The notes under the pieces: model-generated
Database searches by the model: none
What the model saw: the letters and a program-made list of their open reading frames with translations, nothing else
What the model was told of the DNA's origin: nothing
NCBI GenBank assembly: GCA_041402125.1
Contig: JAWKSY010000001.1
Span: 310,001 to 374,000, forward strand
DNA from: JAWKSY01 sp041402125
GTDB lineage: Bacteria; Planctomycetota; GCA-002687715; DRQF01
DNA: 64,000 nt
Direction of reading: 5' to 3'
Position numbers and translations under genes: made by a program
Shown: positions 1 through 7,764 of the stretch, piece by piece
Numbering within the stretch: the first letter of the stretch is position 1
Layout of the letters: every line of letters begins with the position of its first letter

Positions 1-1
1 G

Positions 2-574
2 ATCTCGCTCTCCGAGTTCATGGTCTCCTGGTGGTGGGTCCTCCTGCTCGGAGCCGTCGCGATCGGCGTGCTCTTCCGCACCTGGACGCGTTCCGAGGCG
101 GGCGGCATGAAGTGGCACCGCATCCTCCTGCGCCTGCCCGTCTTCGGCATCCTCTTCCGCAAGCAGGCGATCGCCCGCTTCGCCACGACGATGGCGACGC
201 TCCTCCGCTCCGGCCTGCCGGTGCTGCAGAGCCTCAAGATCGTCCAGAAGGTCATCCAGAGCCGACCGCTCGCCAGCGCCGTCGGCGACATCCACGACGC
301 GATCCTCGAGGGATCGGACATCGCGACGCCGCTCCAGAAGTCCGGCGTCTTCCCGCCGATGGTGGCCTACATGGTCGCGACGGGCGAGCAGTCGGGACAG
401 CTCGAGGAGATCCTCTTCAAGCTCTCCGAGGCCTACGACGAGGAGGTCGACATCGCGACCCAGAAGCTCACCTCCGTCATGGAGCCGCTCATCATCGTCG
501 TGCTCGCGGTCGTCGTCGGCTTCATCGTGCTCGCGATCGTCATCCCCATGATCCAGATGAGCAGCGTGCGCTGA
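2..574 (+). CDS. gspF: Type II secretion system F family inner-membrane protein (3' part)
   Basis: This is the C-terminal 190 residues of a GspF/PilC-type polytopic inner-membrane platform protein; the gene begins before the window, and the reading frame is open from base 2. Visible family features are a hydrophobic segment at the left end (WWWVLLLGAVAIGVLF), the second cytoplasmic T2SSF domain with the typical RFATTMATLLRSGLPVLQSL stretch and the GEQSGQLEEIL motif, and a final membrane helix ending in AIVIPMIQM. In the family it organises the pseudopilus assembly platform with GspE and GspL. The pseudopilin genes that follow on the same strand fit this role. Family assignment is confident; whether the machine is a T2SS or a related type IV pilus-like system is inferred from the GspG-H-I-J set. 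Confidence 0.93.
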   Translation: MSLSEFMVSWWWVLLLGAVAIGVLFRTWTRSEAGGMKWHRILLRLPVFGILFRKQAIARFATTMATLLRSGLPVLQSLKIVQKVIQSRPLASAVGDIHDAILEGSDIATPLQKSGVFPPMVAYMVATGEQSGQLEEILFKLSEAYDEEVDIATQKLTSVMEPLIIVVLAVVVGFIVLAIVIPMIQMSSVR

Positions 575-605
575 CCGAGGCGCGCCCCCCCGGAAGGAGA
601 GCGAG

Positions 606-716
606 ATGCAGGAACGGAACGACACGGCGCGCGATCGCGGCGCCTCCTGGATCTTCGTCCTCGTCATCGCGCTCTGCGCCATCGGCGCGGGCGGGGTCCT
701 GATGTTCCTGCCCTGA
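606..716 (+). CDS. 36-residue single-span membrane peptide in the pseudopilin operon
   Basis: A short frame of 36 codons begins with ATG at 606, preceded by GGAAGGAGAGCGAG. The next gene at 748 has the same Shine-Dalgarno stretch (GGAAGGAGAGCGAG) directly before its ATG. The peptide has a charged N-terminus (MQERNDTARDRG), one hydrophobic helix (WIFVLVIALCAIGAGGVLMF) and ends Leu-Pro. It lies between gspF and the GspG-like genes with short gaps, so it is probably co-transcribed. No family is recognised. The evidence for it being a real gene is the strong, duplicated ribosome-binding site and the clean membrane helix; the function is unknown. Confidence 0.6.
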   Translation: MQERNDTARDRGASWIFVLVIALCAIGAGGVLMFLP

Positions 717-747
717 GCGGCGTCCGCGCCGCGGGAAGGAGAGCGAG

Positions 748-1158
748 ATGGCACAGCCCGACGGAAGCCCGAGCGGCGGCAACGCCTCGAAGGTGATCAT
801 CATCGTGGTGGTCGTGCTCGGCGTCGTATGCCTGGGATGCCTCGGACTCGGCTTCATCGGCTACCGCGCCGGCCAGAAGGGCTTCCAGGAGCTGAACAAG
901 ATGGACCGCTCGATGAGCGGCTCCCGTCTCCTGGAGCAGGACGTCATCGAGCTGCAGGCCGAGCAGCCGGAGGTCCAGCTCAGCTCGGGCGACGTCGTGA
1001 CCGCCCTCCTCGACCGGGGGAAGATCGTCGAGGACGATCTCGTCGATGGCTACGGGCACCGCTACCGTTTCGTGAGGCGCCCGGACGGCTGGGACGTCTA
1101 CTCGGTGGGCCCGGACGGTCTCGACGGGACCGAGGACGACATCAACCGGAATGACTGA
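748..1158 (+). CDS. Membrane-anchored GspG-like protein without prepilin cleavage site
   Basis: 136 residues. A short polar N-terminus is followed by one long hydrophobic segment (about residues 14-37, VIIIVVVVLGVVCLGCLGLG) and a periplasmic part. The C-terminal end copies the GspG signature region: GYGHRYRFVRRPDGWDVYSV followed by GPDGLDGTEDD, which in true GspG holds the calcium-binding loop. Unlike the real major pseudopilin at 1780 there is no G-F-T-x-x-E prepilin-peptidase site, so it should stay anchored by an uncleaved helix. It overlaps the next gene by 8 nt, implying translational coupling. The role is unknown; an assembly factor or a minor, non-cleaved pseudopilin homologue is an inference. 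Confidence 0.85.
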   Translation: MAQPDGSPSGGNASKVIIIVVVVLGVVCLGCLGLGFIGYRAGQKGFQELNKMDRSMSGSRLLEQDVIELQAEQPEVQLSSGDVVTALLDRGKIVEDDLVDGYGHRYRFVRRPDGWDVYSVGPDGLDGTEDDINRND

Positions 1159-1561
1159 CCCCACCCCGCAACCGACCGCGACCCGACCGCGCCGACGCCT
1201 CGTCGTCGCGAGCCTCGTGGGCCTGTTCGCTCTGCTCGCGCTGACGGCCGCGGCCTTCGACCGACTCGGTCGCCTGAGCGCGCCCCAGCGTGCCCGGAGC
1301 GAGATGAGGGTCGCCCGGTCGAGATGCGGGGAGCTGACGGAGGCGATCCGGGCCTGGGAGTCCCACCGCGGGCAGGAGATCCCGCCGGATCGGATCCTCG
1401 ACGCCATGATCGAGGAGAAGCGCCTCGATCCGAGGAAGCTCGCGGATCCCTGGGGGAATCGCTACGTCGTGACCCGGAGGCCGGACGGCTTCCCGACCGT
1501 CCATTCCCGGGGCCCCGACGGCCGCGACGGCACCGCGGACGACCTCCGGACCGGCCGTTGA
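1151..1561 (+). CDS. Second anchored GspG-like protein without prepilin site
   Basis: 136 residues. The N-terminus is proline/arginine-rich and is followed by a single membrane helix (about residues 18-36, LVVASLVGLFALLALTAAAF). The rest aligns by eye with the C-terminal half of the GspG encoded downstream at 1780: both share an E(I/S)-x-DxILDxM(I/V)E(E/Q)KRL segment, DPWGxRY(I/V)VT, and an acidic GPDGRDGTADD loop. It lacks the G-F-T-L-x-E prepilin motif. The start ATG overlaps the end of the preceding gene (ATGACTGA). It looks like a duplicated GspG whose prepilin leader was replaced by an ordinary signal anchor. Function unknown; context points to the type II secretion apparatus. Confidence 0.85.
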   Translation: MTDPTPQPTATRPRRRLVVASLVGLFALLALTAAAFDRLGRLSAPQRARSEMRVARSRCGELTEAIRAWESHRGQEIPPDRILDAMIEEKRLDPRKLADPWGNRYVVTRRPDGFPTVHSRGPDGRDGTADDLRTGR

Positions 1562-1570
1562 ATCCCGATT

Positions 1571-1593
1571 CCGCTCCCCCGAGGGGGAGGCGG
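1571..1593 (+). terminator. GC-rich hairpin after the anchored GspG-like genes
   Basis: Just after the stop at 1561 the sequence CCGCTCCCCC-GA-GGGGGAGGCGG can fold on itself with one bulged base. There is no T-run after it (GAAGAAGG follows), so it may be a weak or Rho-assisted stop, or an mRNA-stabilising hairpin that separates the first transcript unit from gspG. Confidence 0.35.
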
Positions 1594-1725
1594 GAAGAAG
1601 GCCCGACGGATTTCGTCCCAGGGACGCACCAGGAGTCGAAAGACCCCGGCGCCAGTCACTTGGGACCACGCCGGGGCCGACCGGGCCCCGTGGACAGGTG
1701 GCGCGAGGCCGCGCCGCGGAACTGA

Positions 1726-1733
1726 GTTAGACT
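1726..1733 (+). promoter_or_regulatory. Putative -10 element before gspG
   Basis: The octamer GTTAGACT lies 46 nt before the gspG start. The same octamer or its one-base variant GTTAGAGT also precedes msrA (4737), secA (56054, minus) and sucC (20882, minus) at 42-62 nt from the start codon. At secA it is paired with a TTGCCG box at 17-bp spacing. No convincing -35 box is seen here. Recurrence of the motif is the evidence. Confidence 0.4.
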
Positions 1734-1779
1734 GGACGCACTGAATACGGGGCGTCGTAACGCCCGACGAGAGAAACGG

Positions 1780-2208
1780 ATGACGACGATGAACGTACGC
1801 GAACTCCGACGTGACGCGGGCTTCACCCTGGTGGAGCTCATGGTGGTGATCATCATTCTCGGCCTGCTCGCCGGCTTCGGTGCGGTCGCCTTCATGAAGA
1901 ACCTCGAAGACTCGAAGGAGGACGTCGCCAAGACGAAGTGCAACGAGCTCGAGGACGCGATCCTCACCTTCGTCATGCGCAACCAGGGCGACCAGAGCGC
2001 GGACGAGATCCTCGACGTCATGGTCGAGCAGAAGCGCCTCAACCCGGACAAGCTCAAGGACCCGTGGGGCGAGCGCTACATCGTGACCCTCGACGACGAG
2101 GGCAACCACAAGGTCCACTCCTCCGGGAAGGACAAGCAGGACGGGACCGACGACGACATCTGGGCCAGCGGCAAGGGCGCCGGCGGCGGGTCGAACTCGG
2201 GATTCTGA
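1780..2208 (+). CDS. gspG: Type II secretion major pseudopilin GspG
   Basis: 142 residues with a classic class III leader: MTTMNVRELRRDAG then the cleavage/methylation site G-FTLVELMVVIIILGLLAG. The mature part has the GspG C-terminal pattern (KDPWGERYIVTLDDEGNHKV, then an Asp-rich loop SGKDKQDGTDDD that in the family binds calcium). It forms the shaft of the periplasmic pseudopilus after processing by the prepilin peptidase. The protein ends in a short glycine/serine tail, GGGSNSGF, which is unusual and recurs near the C-terminus of the GspI-like protein as GGNSGF. The next gene follows after 2 nt. ATG at 1780 was chosen; ATG at 1789 would shorten the leader by three residues. Confidence 0.95.
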   Translation: MTTMNVRELRRDAGFTLVELMVVIIILGLLAGFGAVAFMKNLEDSKEDVAKTKCNELEDAILTFVMRNQGDQSADEILDVMVEQKRLNPDKLKDPWGERYIVTLDDEGNHKVHSSGKDKQDGTDDDIWASGKGAGGGSNSGF

Positions 2209-2210
2209 AC

Positions 2211-2855
2211 ATGATCGCGCGGCGAACGGATCGACGGATGAACGACGACGGCGCGAGGGGCTTCACGCTCCTCGAGCTGATGATCGTCATCCTGATCATC
2301 GGGATCGCCGCGGGCTACGGAGCGGTCGGCTACTCGGGCTTCACCGAGGAGCAGCGCCTTCACTCGGCGGTGCGCGAGTTCGTGGGGATCTACCGCGAGC
2401 TCCGCGCCTTCGCCGCGAAGGAGCGCCGGGACTGCTACCTCGAGATCGACATCAAGAACGGCGAGTACCGCCGCGTCATCTATCCGCTCACGGACGAGAT
2501 GGGGAACTACATCAACTCGGCGGGGGAGGTCCTCGACGCGCTCGAGATCGAGCAGCGGGTCGAGCGGAGCCCCTGGCAGCGGCTCGAGCGAGGCGTCTTC
2601 TTCCGCGACGCCCAGCTCCCGGGACCCAACGGCAACGAGACGCAGGAAGAGGACTTCTGGATCAAGTTCCGGACCGACGGGACGCTCCCGCCCCACGTCC
2701 TCCACTTCGCCTCGACGAGCGGCGTGGAGATGACGATCGAGGTGGAAGAGATCACCGGCGACGTCACGGTCCGCGACGGCTACGTCGAGTTCTACGCTCC
2801 CCAGGAGGAGGACTTCGACAACCTCGCGGTGAAGGGAAGCGATGAGAAGCGCTGA
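2211..2855 (+). CDS. gspH: Type II secretion minor pseudopilin GspH-like
   Basis: 214 residues starting at ATG 2211, two bases after the gspG stop; ATG 2238 is an alternative giving the shorter leader MNDDGARG. The prepilin site G-FTLLELMIVILIIGIAAG is followed by a long mostly beta-strand domain with the GspH/FimT look (AVREFVGIYRELRAFAAKER). In the family, minor pseudopilins H, I, J and K form the tip of the pseudopilus and initiate its assembly. The gene overlaps the following GspI-like gene by 14 nt, so the two are translationally coupled. The H assignment rests on order and the FimT-like region; I am confident of the pseudopilin class, less of the letter. Confidence 0.85.
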   Translation: MIARRTDRRMNDDGARGFTLLELMIVILIIGIAAGYGAVGYSGFTEEQRLHSAVREFVGIYRELRAFAAKERRDCYLEIDIKNGEYRRVIYPLTDEMGNYINSAGEVLDALEIEQRVERSPWQRLERGVFFRDAQLPGPNGNETQEEDFWIKFRTDGTLPPHVLHFASTSGVEMTIEVEEITGDVTVRDGYVEFYAPQEEDFDNLAVKGSDEKR

Positions 2856-3591
2856 GACGCGACGGAAGGCCGGACGTCGCTCCGATTCCGGCCTCACGAT
2901 GCTCGAGGTCATCGTGACCCTGCTCATCCTCTCGTTGACCGCGCTGCCCCTCCTCATCGCCCTCGCCGACGCGCAGCGAGGGATCGTGCGCTCCAAGACG
3001 AAGCGCGTGATGAAGCAGCTCCTCGAGTACAAGCTCGCCCACGTCCTCCTCGATCGTCCCGGTGAGGACGAGGAGCCGATCTACGTCGACGGCTCCGAGG
3101 GGAACTTCGGCGAGGACTTCGCGAACGACCCGGACAAGGCCTACTGGTTCAGCGAGGACATGTACTTCTACTCCTACCGGATCGACTCCGAGGAGATCGA
3201 TCTGGGGACCTCGGGCGGGATCACCGGCGAGGAGGAGGAGACGCGTCAGCCGGCGCCGACGCCGGAGTCCGATCCGGGCGGTTCGCCCTTCGGCGAGAAC
3301 GCCGAGGAGGAGACGGAGGAGCTCGGCCAGCTCCGCTACCGCGTCACCCTGACGGTCTTCTACCAGCCCGGAAACGCGAACTTCAACCAGCACATGTCCA
3401 TCGTCACCTACGTGAAGCATCCGCATCACAAGGAGACGATGACCGGCCCCGAAGCCCAGGGCGGCGACGGCCCGGGCGGACTCCCCGGCGCGGCCGGCGG
3501 ACCCGGGGGCGAGGCCACGATCGGGGGCGGCGACCCGAACTCCGGCGGCAACTCGGGCTTCTCGGCGATCAGCGGCGGAGGACGGCGATGA
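2842..3591 (+). CDS. gspI: Type II secretion minor pseudopilin GspI-like with Gly-rich tail
   Basis: 249 residues, longer than usual GspI (about 120-130). The leader ends SG-LTMLEVIVTLLILSLTALP, where Leu replaces the usual Phe after the cleaved Gly. A globular region follows, with an acidic insert (residues about 125-160). The C-terminal 45 residues are almost pure Gly/Pro/Ala/Asn (GGAGGxGG-type, with GGNSGFSAISGGGRR at the very end). The start overlaps GspH by 14 nt and the stop overlaps gspJ as ATGA, so H-I-J are coupled. The low-complexity tail is not typical for the family and matches a shorter tail on GspG here. Confidence 0.8.
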   Translation: MRSAETRRKAGRRSDSGLTMLEVIVTLLILSLTALPLLIALADAQRGIVRSKTKRVMKQLLEYKLAHVLLDRPGEDEEPIYVDGSEGNFGEDFANDPDKAYWFSEDMYFYSYRIDSEEIDLGTSGGITGEEEETRQPAPTPESDPGGSPFGENAEEETEELGQLRYRVTLTVFYQPGNANFNQHMSIVTYVKHPHHKETMTGPEAQGGDGPGGLPGAAGGPGGEATIGGGDPNSGGNSGFSAISGGGRR

Positions 3592-4691
3592 CGACCATGC
3601 GCGCGAAGCCGAACGGCTTCACCCTCATCGAGATCACGATCGCGATCCTCATCACGGGTCTGCTGTTCCTCGGGTTCTTCTCGATCATCCGCAACGGCAT
3701 CAACACGCAGATCATGGTCCGCGAGTTCTCCGACGCGGAGCGCGCCGGCCCGGCCATCCTGAGCCAGCTCTCCGAGGACCTGCGGAACGCCTACTTCTAC
3801 AACGTCGAGTCGAACGCCTTCTTCTACGGCAAGGCCGTCGAGCACGGCGGCGTGGCGCGCGCCGACCAGATCCACTTCCTCACCACGCGCAGCTCGCTCG
3901 TCGCCGACCCCGTCATCGACGAGGACTCCGGGATCGACCCGCACAGCCCGCTCACCGAGGTGAGCTGGATGCTCCGCGAGGGCGAGGACGACTTCTTCCA
4001 GCTCGTGCGGCGCGAGCAGGCCTTCAGCGACGACGACCCCTTCCGCGGCGGCTACCTGCGCCTGATCTCCGATCGCATCGTGAGCTTCAAGGTGCAGTAC
4101 ACCGGCTGGGACTTCGGCGTCGAGGAGGGCGAGGGCGGGATCCCCGGCCTCGACCCCGAGGCCGGCGGCGGCGAGGCCCCGCGCGAGAGTCCCTTCGCCG
4201 CCAACGGCGACACGACCTCCGAGGACGAGGAGGCCACCGAGCTGGTCTGGGAGGACGACTGGTCCTCCGAGAAGAAGGGCTCGCTGCCGGTCGCGATCAA
4301 GGTGGAGCTCGTGATCTCCCCCGACCTCGATCCCGAGGTGATGCGCCAGATGCAGTTCGAGGGGCGCCTCGGGGAGCTCGACCGCTCCTACGTCCAGATC
4401 ATCCTCCTGCCGCAGTTCCGGGAGGACCCGGAGACGATGCGACGCACCTACGCGTGGACGGGCTCCGTCGCGGAGCCCCAGCTCACCGTCGGCGGCGGGC
4501 AGGCGGGCGGCGTTCCCGGAGCCGCCGGCGGCGCGCGGGGCGGCCGCGGCGATGCCCGGGGCGGCGGCAACCGCGGCTCGGGCGGGACGAACAACCTCTT
4601 CGGCGGCAACCGTGGAGGCCGCAACGGCGGCAACAGCGGCAACGGCGGCAACCGCCTCACCGAGATCCTGCGGGGCGGCGGCAACCGCTGA
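3588..4691 (+). CDS. gspJ: Type II secretion minor pseudopilin GspJ-like with Gly/Asn-rich tail
   Basis: 367 residues with the prepilin leader MTTMRAKPNG-FTLIEITIAILITG. The mature domain begins like GspJ (ERAGPAILSQLSEDLRNAYF). It carries an acidic/Gly-Pro insert around residues 180-215 and ends with about 70 residues rich in Gly, Asn and Arg (GGNRGGRNGGNSGNGGN). GspJ caps the pseudopilus tip with GspI and GspK. No GspK-like gene follows, since the operon ends here and msrA starts about 95 nt later from its own probable promoter. The start overlaps the preceding stop (ATGA). Confidence 0.83.
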   Translation: MTTMRAKPNGFTLIEITIAILITGLLFLGFFSIIRNGINTQIMVREFSDAERAGPAILSQLSEDLRNAYFYNVESNAFFYGKAVEHGGVARADQIHFLTTRSSLVADPVIDEDSGIDPHSPLTEVSWMLREGEDDFFQLVRREQAFSDDDPFRGGYLRLISDRIVSFKVQYTGWDFGVEEGEGGIPGLDPEAGGGEAPRESPFAANGDTTSEDEEATELVWEDDWSSEKKGSLPVAIKVELVISPDLDPEVMRQMQFEGRLGELDRSYVQIILLPQFREDPETMRRTYAWTGSVAEPQLTVGGGQAGGVPGAAGGARGGRGDARGGGNRGSGGTNNLFGGNRGGRNGGNSGNGGNRLTEILRGGGNR

Positions 4692-4736
4692 CGCTCCCCG
4701 ATGCCTCGGCCGACGCCGCCGCGTCGGCCGGCCGGT

Positions 4737-4744
4737 GTTAGACT
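4737..4744 (+). promoter_or_regulatory. Putative -10 element before msrA
   Basis: GTTAGACT, identical to the octamer before gspG, lies 42 nt before the msrA start codon. No matching -35 box is apparent. It is called because of this recurrence at several genes in the window. Confidence 0.4.
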
Positions 4745-4785
4745 CCTCGGGTGCCGATGCGCCTCGTCCGAGGAGACCCCGACCG

Positions 4786-5514
4786 ATGACCACCACCCTC
4801 CTGCGCACGCTCCTCGTCGGAAGCCTGCTCCTGACCGCCCTCGCCTGCGGCGGACAGGACGACGCCGAACCGACGACCTCGGCCCAGAACGCGTCGCCCT
4901 CCGGGGCCGCGGCGCCCGAGACGCCGGCCGAGAAGACCGCGGCGGCTCGCGCCGAAACCGACCCGAAGACGGAGACTCCCGCCGTGAGCGACGACAAGCC
5001 CCGACGTGAACTCGCGACCTTCGGCGCCGGCTGCTTCTGGTGCGTGGAGGCCGTCTACCAGCAGATCGAGGGCGTGGTGAAGGTCGAGTCCGGCTACATG
5101 GGCGGACACGTCGACAACCCGACCTACGAGCAGGTCTGCGGTAAGCACACCGGCCACGCCGAGGTCTGCCAGCTCACCTTCGACCCGGACGTCGTGAGCT
5201 ACGACGAGCTGCTGGACTGGTTCTGGCGCCTGCACGACCCGACGACGCTCAACCGTCAGGGCGCGGACACCGGACCGCAGTACCGCTCGGCGATCTTCTA
5301 CCACTCGGAGGAGCAGCGGGAGACGGCCGAGCGCTCGAAGAAGGCGGTGGCGCCCACCTTCGCCCCGCGCGAGATCGTCACCGAGATCACGCCCGCCTCG
5401 ACCTTCTGGAAGGCCGAGGGCTACCACCAGAACTACTACTCGCAGAACAAGAACCAGGGCTACTGCCGCATGGTCATCCGCCCGAAGCTCGAGAAGCTGA
5501 AGCTCGACCACTGA
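4786..5514 (+). CDS. msrA: Peptide methionine-(S)-S-oxide reductase, lipoprotein-anchored
   Basis: 242 residues. A lipoprotein signal peptide (MTTTLLRTLLVGSLLLTALA-C, lipobox LTALAC) is followed by an Ala/Thr/Glu-rich linker of about 50 residues, then the MsrA domain. The catalytic motif GAGCFWCVEAVY is present, as are GYMGGHVDNPTYEQVC, TGHAEVC and the HDPTTLNRQGADTGPQYRS substrate-binding block. It reduces methionine-S-sulfoxide in proteins using the GCFW cysteine. The lipid anchor implies that it acts in the periplasm on exported proteins, which needs an external electron source not seen here. The upstream in-frame codons before 4786 are not used, because the lipobox signal sets the start. 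Confidence 0.95.
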   Translation: MTTTLLRTLLVGSLLLTALACGGQDDAEPTTSAQNASPSGAAAPETPAEKTAAARAETDPKTETPAVSDDKPRRELATFGAGCFWCVEAVYQQIEGVVKVESGYMGGHVDNPTYEQVCGKHTGHAEVCQLTFDPDVVSYDELLDWFWRLHDPTTLNRQGADTGPQYRSAIFYHSEEQRETAERSKKAVAPTFAPREIVTEITPASTFWKAEGYHQNYYSQNKNQGYCRMVIRPKLEKLKLDH

Positions 5515-5536
5515 CCCGGGATCGGGGCGGAATCGC

Positions 5537-5573
5537 GAGGGGCCCGGAGTCGCGGCGCGACTCCGGGCCCCTC
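5537..5573. terminator. Bidirectional intrinsic terminator between msrA and serS
   Basis: A perfect 17-bp stem (left arm 5537-5553, right arm 5557-5573, 3-nt loop GGC) lies exactly between the convergent msrA and serS genes. On the plus strand it is followed by GTCGTTC, so the T-tract is weak, but the symmetry and placement fit a shared terminator. Confidence 0.75.
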
Positions 5574-5595
5574 GTCGTTCCGGTCGAGACCGAGA

Positions 5596-6870
5596 TCAGC
5601 GCGTCGGCTCGAGGACCTCGCGGCCGCCGAGGTAGGGACGGAGCGCGGCCGGGATCCGGATCGAACCGTCCTTCTGCTGGTGGCACTCGAGGAGCGGGAT
5701 CAGGACGCGCGGGGACGCGATGACGGTGTTGTTGAGGGTGTGGCAGTACCGCACCTTCTTCTCGCCGTCCCGGTAGCGGAGCTCGAGGCGCCGGGCCTGG
5801 AACTCGTGGAAGCGGCTCGCGCTGTGCGTCTCCGAGAAGGCCTCGCGCGAGGGCATCCAGGTCTCGATGTCGTACTTCTGGATCTGGCCCTGGCCCAGGT
5901 CGCCGCCGCAAACGTCGACCACCCGGTACGGGAGCTCGAGCATCCGCAGGACCTCCTCGCTGTTCGTGAGGATCTCGCGGTGGAAGCGACGGGAGGCCTC
6001 CTCGTCGTTCGGACCGATGACGACCTGCTCGATCTTCTGGAACTGGTGGATGCGGTAGAGGCCCTTCGTGTCGCGTCCGGCCGCGCCGGCCTCGCGGCGG
6101 TAGCAGTTCGACCAGCCGACGAGACGGATGGGCAGGTCCTCCTCGGCGAGGATCTCGCCCATGTGGAAGGAGGTCAGCGGCACCTCCGCGGTGCCGATGA
6201 GGAAGCCGTCCTCGCGCGTGCAGGCGTAGGCCTGCTCCTCGCCGCCGGGGAAGTAGGCCGTCCCCTCCATCGCCTCGTAGCGGACGAGGTTCGGGACGAG
6301 CATCGGGGTGTAGCCCTTCGCGACCATGTGGTCGAGAGCCAGCCGGAGGACCGACAGCTCGAGCAGGGCGCCCATGTTCTTCAGGAAGTAGGTGCGGCTG
6401 CCGGCGATGCGGGAGGCGCGCTCGAACTCGAAGAGGTCGTGCATCTCGCCCAGCTCGAGGTGCGAGCGCGGGCTGAAGTCGAACTTCGGCACCTCGCCCT
6501 CGCGGCGGGTCTCGACGTTCTCGGTGTCGTCGACTCCCTCGGGCACCTCGGGCGCCGGCGGATTGGGGACGCGGAGCATCAGCTCGCGAAGCTGGCGCTC
6601 GAGCTCCTTGGCCTCGCCGTCGAGGGCCTTCTGCTCCTCGCCGAGGGCGCGCATGGCCGCGATCGCGGCCTGCTTCTCGTCGCCCTGGAGCTGGGGGATC
6701 TCCTTCGTCTTGGCGTTCTGCTCGGCCTTCTTCGTCTCCGCCTCGTGCTTCAGGCGGCGGACCTCGACGTCCAGCTCGAGGATGCGATCGACGTCGCAGG
6801 GGATGCGCTTCTTCTCCGCGCCGGCCTTCACGACCTCGGGATGGTTGCGGATGAACTTCAGGTCGAGCAT
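5596..6870 (-). CDS. serS: Serine--tRNA ligase
   Basis: 424 residues, normal length for bacterial SerRS. The N-terminal tRNA-binding coiled coil starts MLDLKFIRNHPEVVKAG and runs to about residue 110. The class II catalytic core follows: motif 2 (WSNCYRREAGAAGRDTKGLY), the QKIEQ stretch, ETWMPSREAFSETHSASRFH and motif 3 (ECHQQKDGSIRIPAALRPYL). It charges tRNA-Ser (and tRNA-Sec) with serine in the cytoplasm. The start ATG at 6870 lies 13 nt inside the upstream mqnA gene, so the two are probably translated from one mRNA. Confidence 0.97.
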   Translation of the reverse strand: MLDLKFIRNHPEVVKAGAEKKRIPCDVDRILELDVEVRRLKHEAETKKAEQNAKTKEIPQLQGDEKQAAIAAMRALGEEQKALDGEAKELERQLRELMLRVPNPPAPEVPEGVDDTENVETRREGEVPKFDFSPRSHLELGEMHDLFEFERASRIAGSRTYFLKNMGALLELSVLRLALDHMVAKGYTPMLVPNLVRYEAMEGTAYFPGGEEQAYACTREDGFLIGTAEVPLTSFHMGEILAEEDLPIRLVGWSNCYRREAGAAGRDTKGLYRIHQFQKIEQVVIGPNDEEASRRFHREILTNSEEVLRMLELPYRVVDVCGGDLGQGQIQKYDIETWMPSREAFSETHSASRFHEFQARRLELRYRDGEKKVRYCHTLNNTVIASPRVLIPLLECHQQKDGSIRIPAALRPYLGGREVLEPTR

Positions 6871-7682
6871 GGATTCCCTCGGTCATCGAGTCGCGGTCGC
6901 GCGAGCTCGAGGAAGAGCTCGAGCCCCTCCCGCTCCCGCGGTCCCAGACGGTAGACGATACGTCGGCGGAGGTAGCGCAGGGCCTCGTCGCGGCCCACGC
7001 GGAGCGGCTCCGCGAAGGCATCCACGACCTCCTCCAGGCGCTCCTCGGCGGCCTCGAGCGCCGTCCGGAAACGTCCTTCGAGCCAAGAGTTTCGCTCCCG
7101 GACCCCCCGCTTCAAGCCCCAGACCGCGAAAACGAAGGGGAGCCCGGTGTGCTCCCTCCAGACCTCGGCGAGATCGATCCGCCGCCAGCCCTCCGGCGCC
7201 GCCCGTCCGAGGGCCGCGTCGCCGATCACGAGGATGGCGGCGGGCCTGGGCTCGTGCGCGAAGGCCTCATCGGGATCGCGCTCGCGATAGCGCAGCGCGG
7301 CCGGGTTCCGGCCGAGGAAACGCTCCAGCACGATCCCGGCGAGGAGCTGCGAGGTCCGCGACTTCGGATCCAGCGCGACCTCGGCCGGCTCCGTTCCCCC
7401 GGCCCGGGTCTCGTCGAGGTAGAGGAAGACGCTGTCGACGGGCCCGTCGGCCGCGATCGCCAGCCCGGGAAGCCAGGTGAGCTCGGGGTCGCGGAGGAGG
7501 GCCGCGACGGGGACGAGGGCGAGATCGGCCTCGTCCGCGAGGAGTCGCCGCGCGGCTTCGGCCGGCGGACAGCCCTCGACCCGCAGGCGGGGGTCCCGCT
7601 CGAGGTCCCAGACCAGCGGCCGCGCGTTGAGGTAGCTGACCGCCGCGACCCGCAGGGGCGCCGTCACCTCGTCCTCGCTCAT
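6858..7682 (-). CDS. mqnA: Chorismate dehydratase of the futalosine menaquinone pathway
   Basis: 274 residues with the MqnA/MqnD solute-binding-protein fold signature: RVAAVSYLNARPLVWDLE at the N-terminus, then DEADLALVPVAAL and the VFLYLDETR region. MqnA removes water from chorismate to give 3-enolpyruvyl-benzoate, the first step of the futalosine route to menaquinone. ATG at 7682 was chosen because AGGAGG-like sequence (GGAGGGGGAGG) lies immediately before it. The upstream in-frame codons have no such site and run through the terminator hairpin. It overlaps serS by 13 nt. Other futalosine pathway genes are not in this window. Confidence 0.92.
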   Translation of the reverse strand: MSEDEVTAPLRVAAVSYLNARPLVWDLERDPRLRVEGCPPAEAARRLLADEADLALVPVAALLRDPELTWLPGLAIAADGPVDSVFLYLDETRAGGTEPAEVALDPKSRTSQLLAGIVLERFLGRNPAALRYRERDPDEAFAHEPRPAAILVIGDAALGRAAPEGWRRIDLAEVWREHTGLPFVFAVWGLKRGVRERNSWLEGRFRTALEAAEERLEEVVDAFAEPLRVGRDEALRYLRRRIVYRLGPREREGLELFLELARPRLDDRGNPCST

Positions 7683-7705
7683 CCTCCCCCTCCGCGCGCG
7701 AAGAA

Positions 7706-7734
7706 GCCCGCCGATCGTCGCGCGATCGGCGGGC
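7706..7734 (-). terminator. Intrinsic terminator after the exported protein gene
   Basis: A perfect 12-bp stem (GCCCGCCGATCG with its complement, 5-nt loop) is followed on the minus strand by TTCTTCG. It sits between the stop at 7765 and the mqnA start, ending the upstream transcript. Confidence 0.7.
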
Positions 7735-7764
7735 CCCTCCGGGTTTCCGTGGCTCCGGGCCGGA

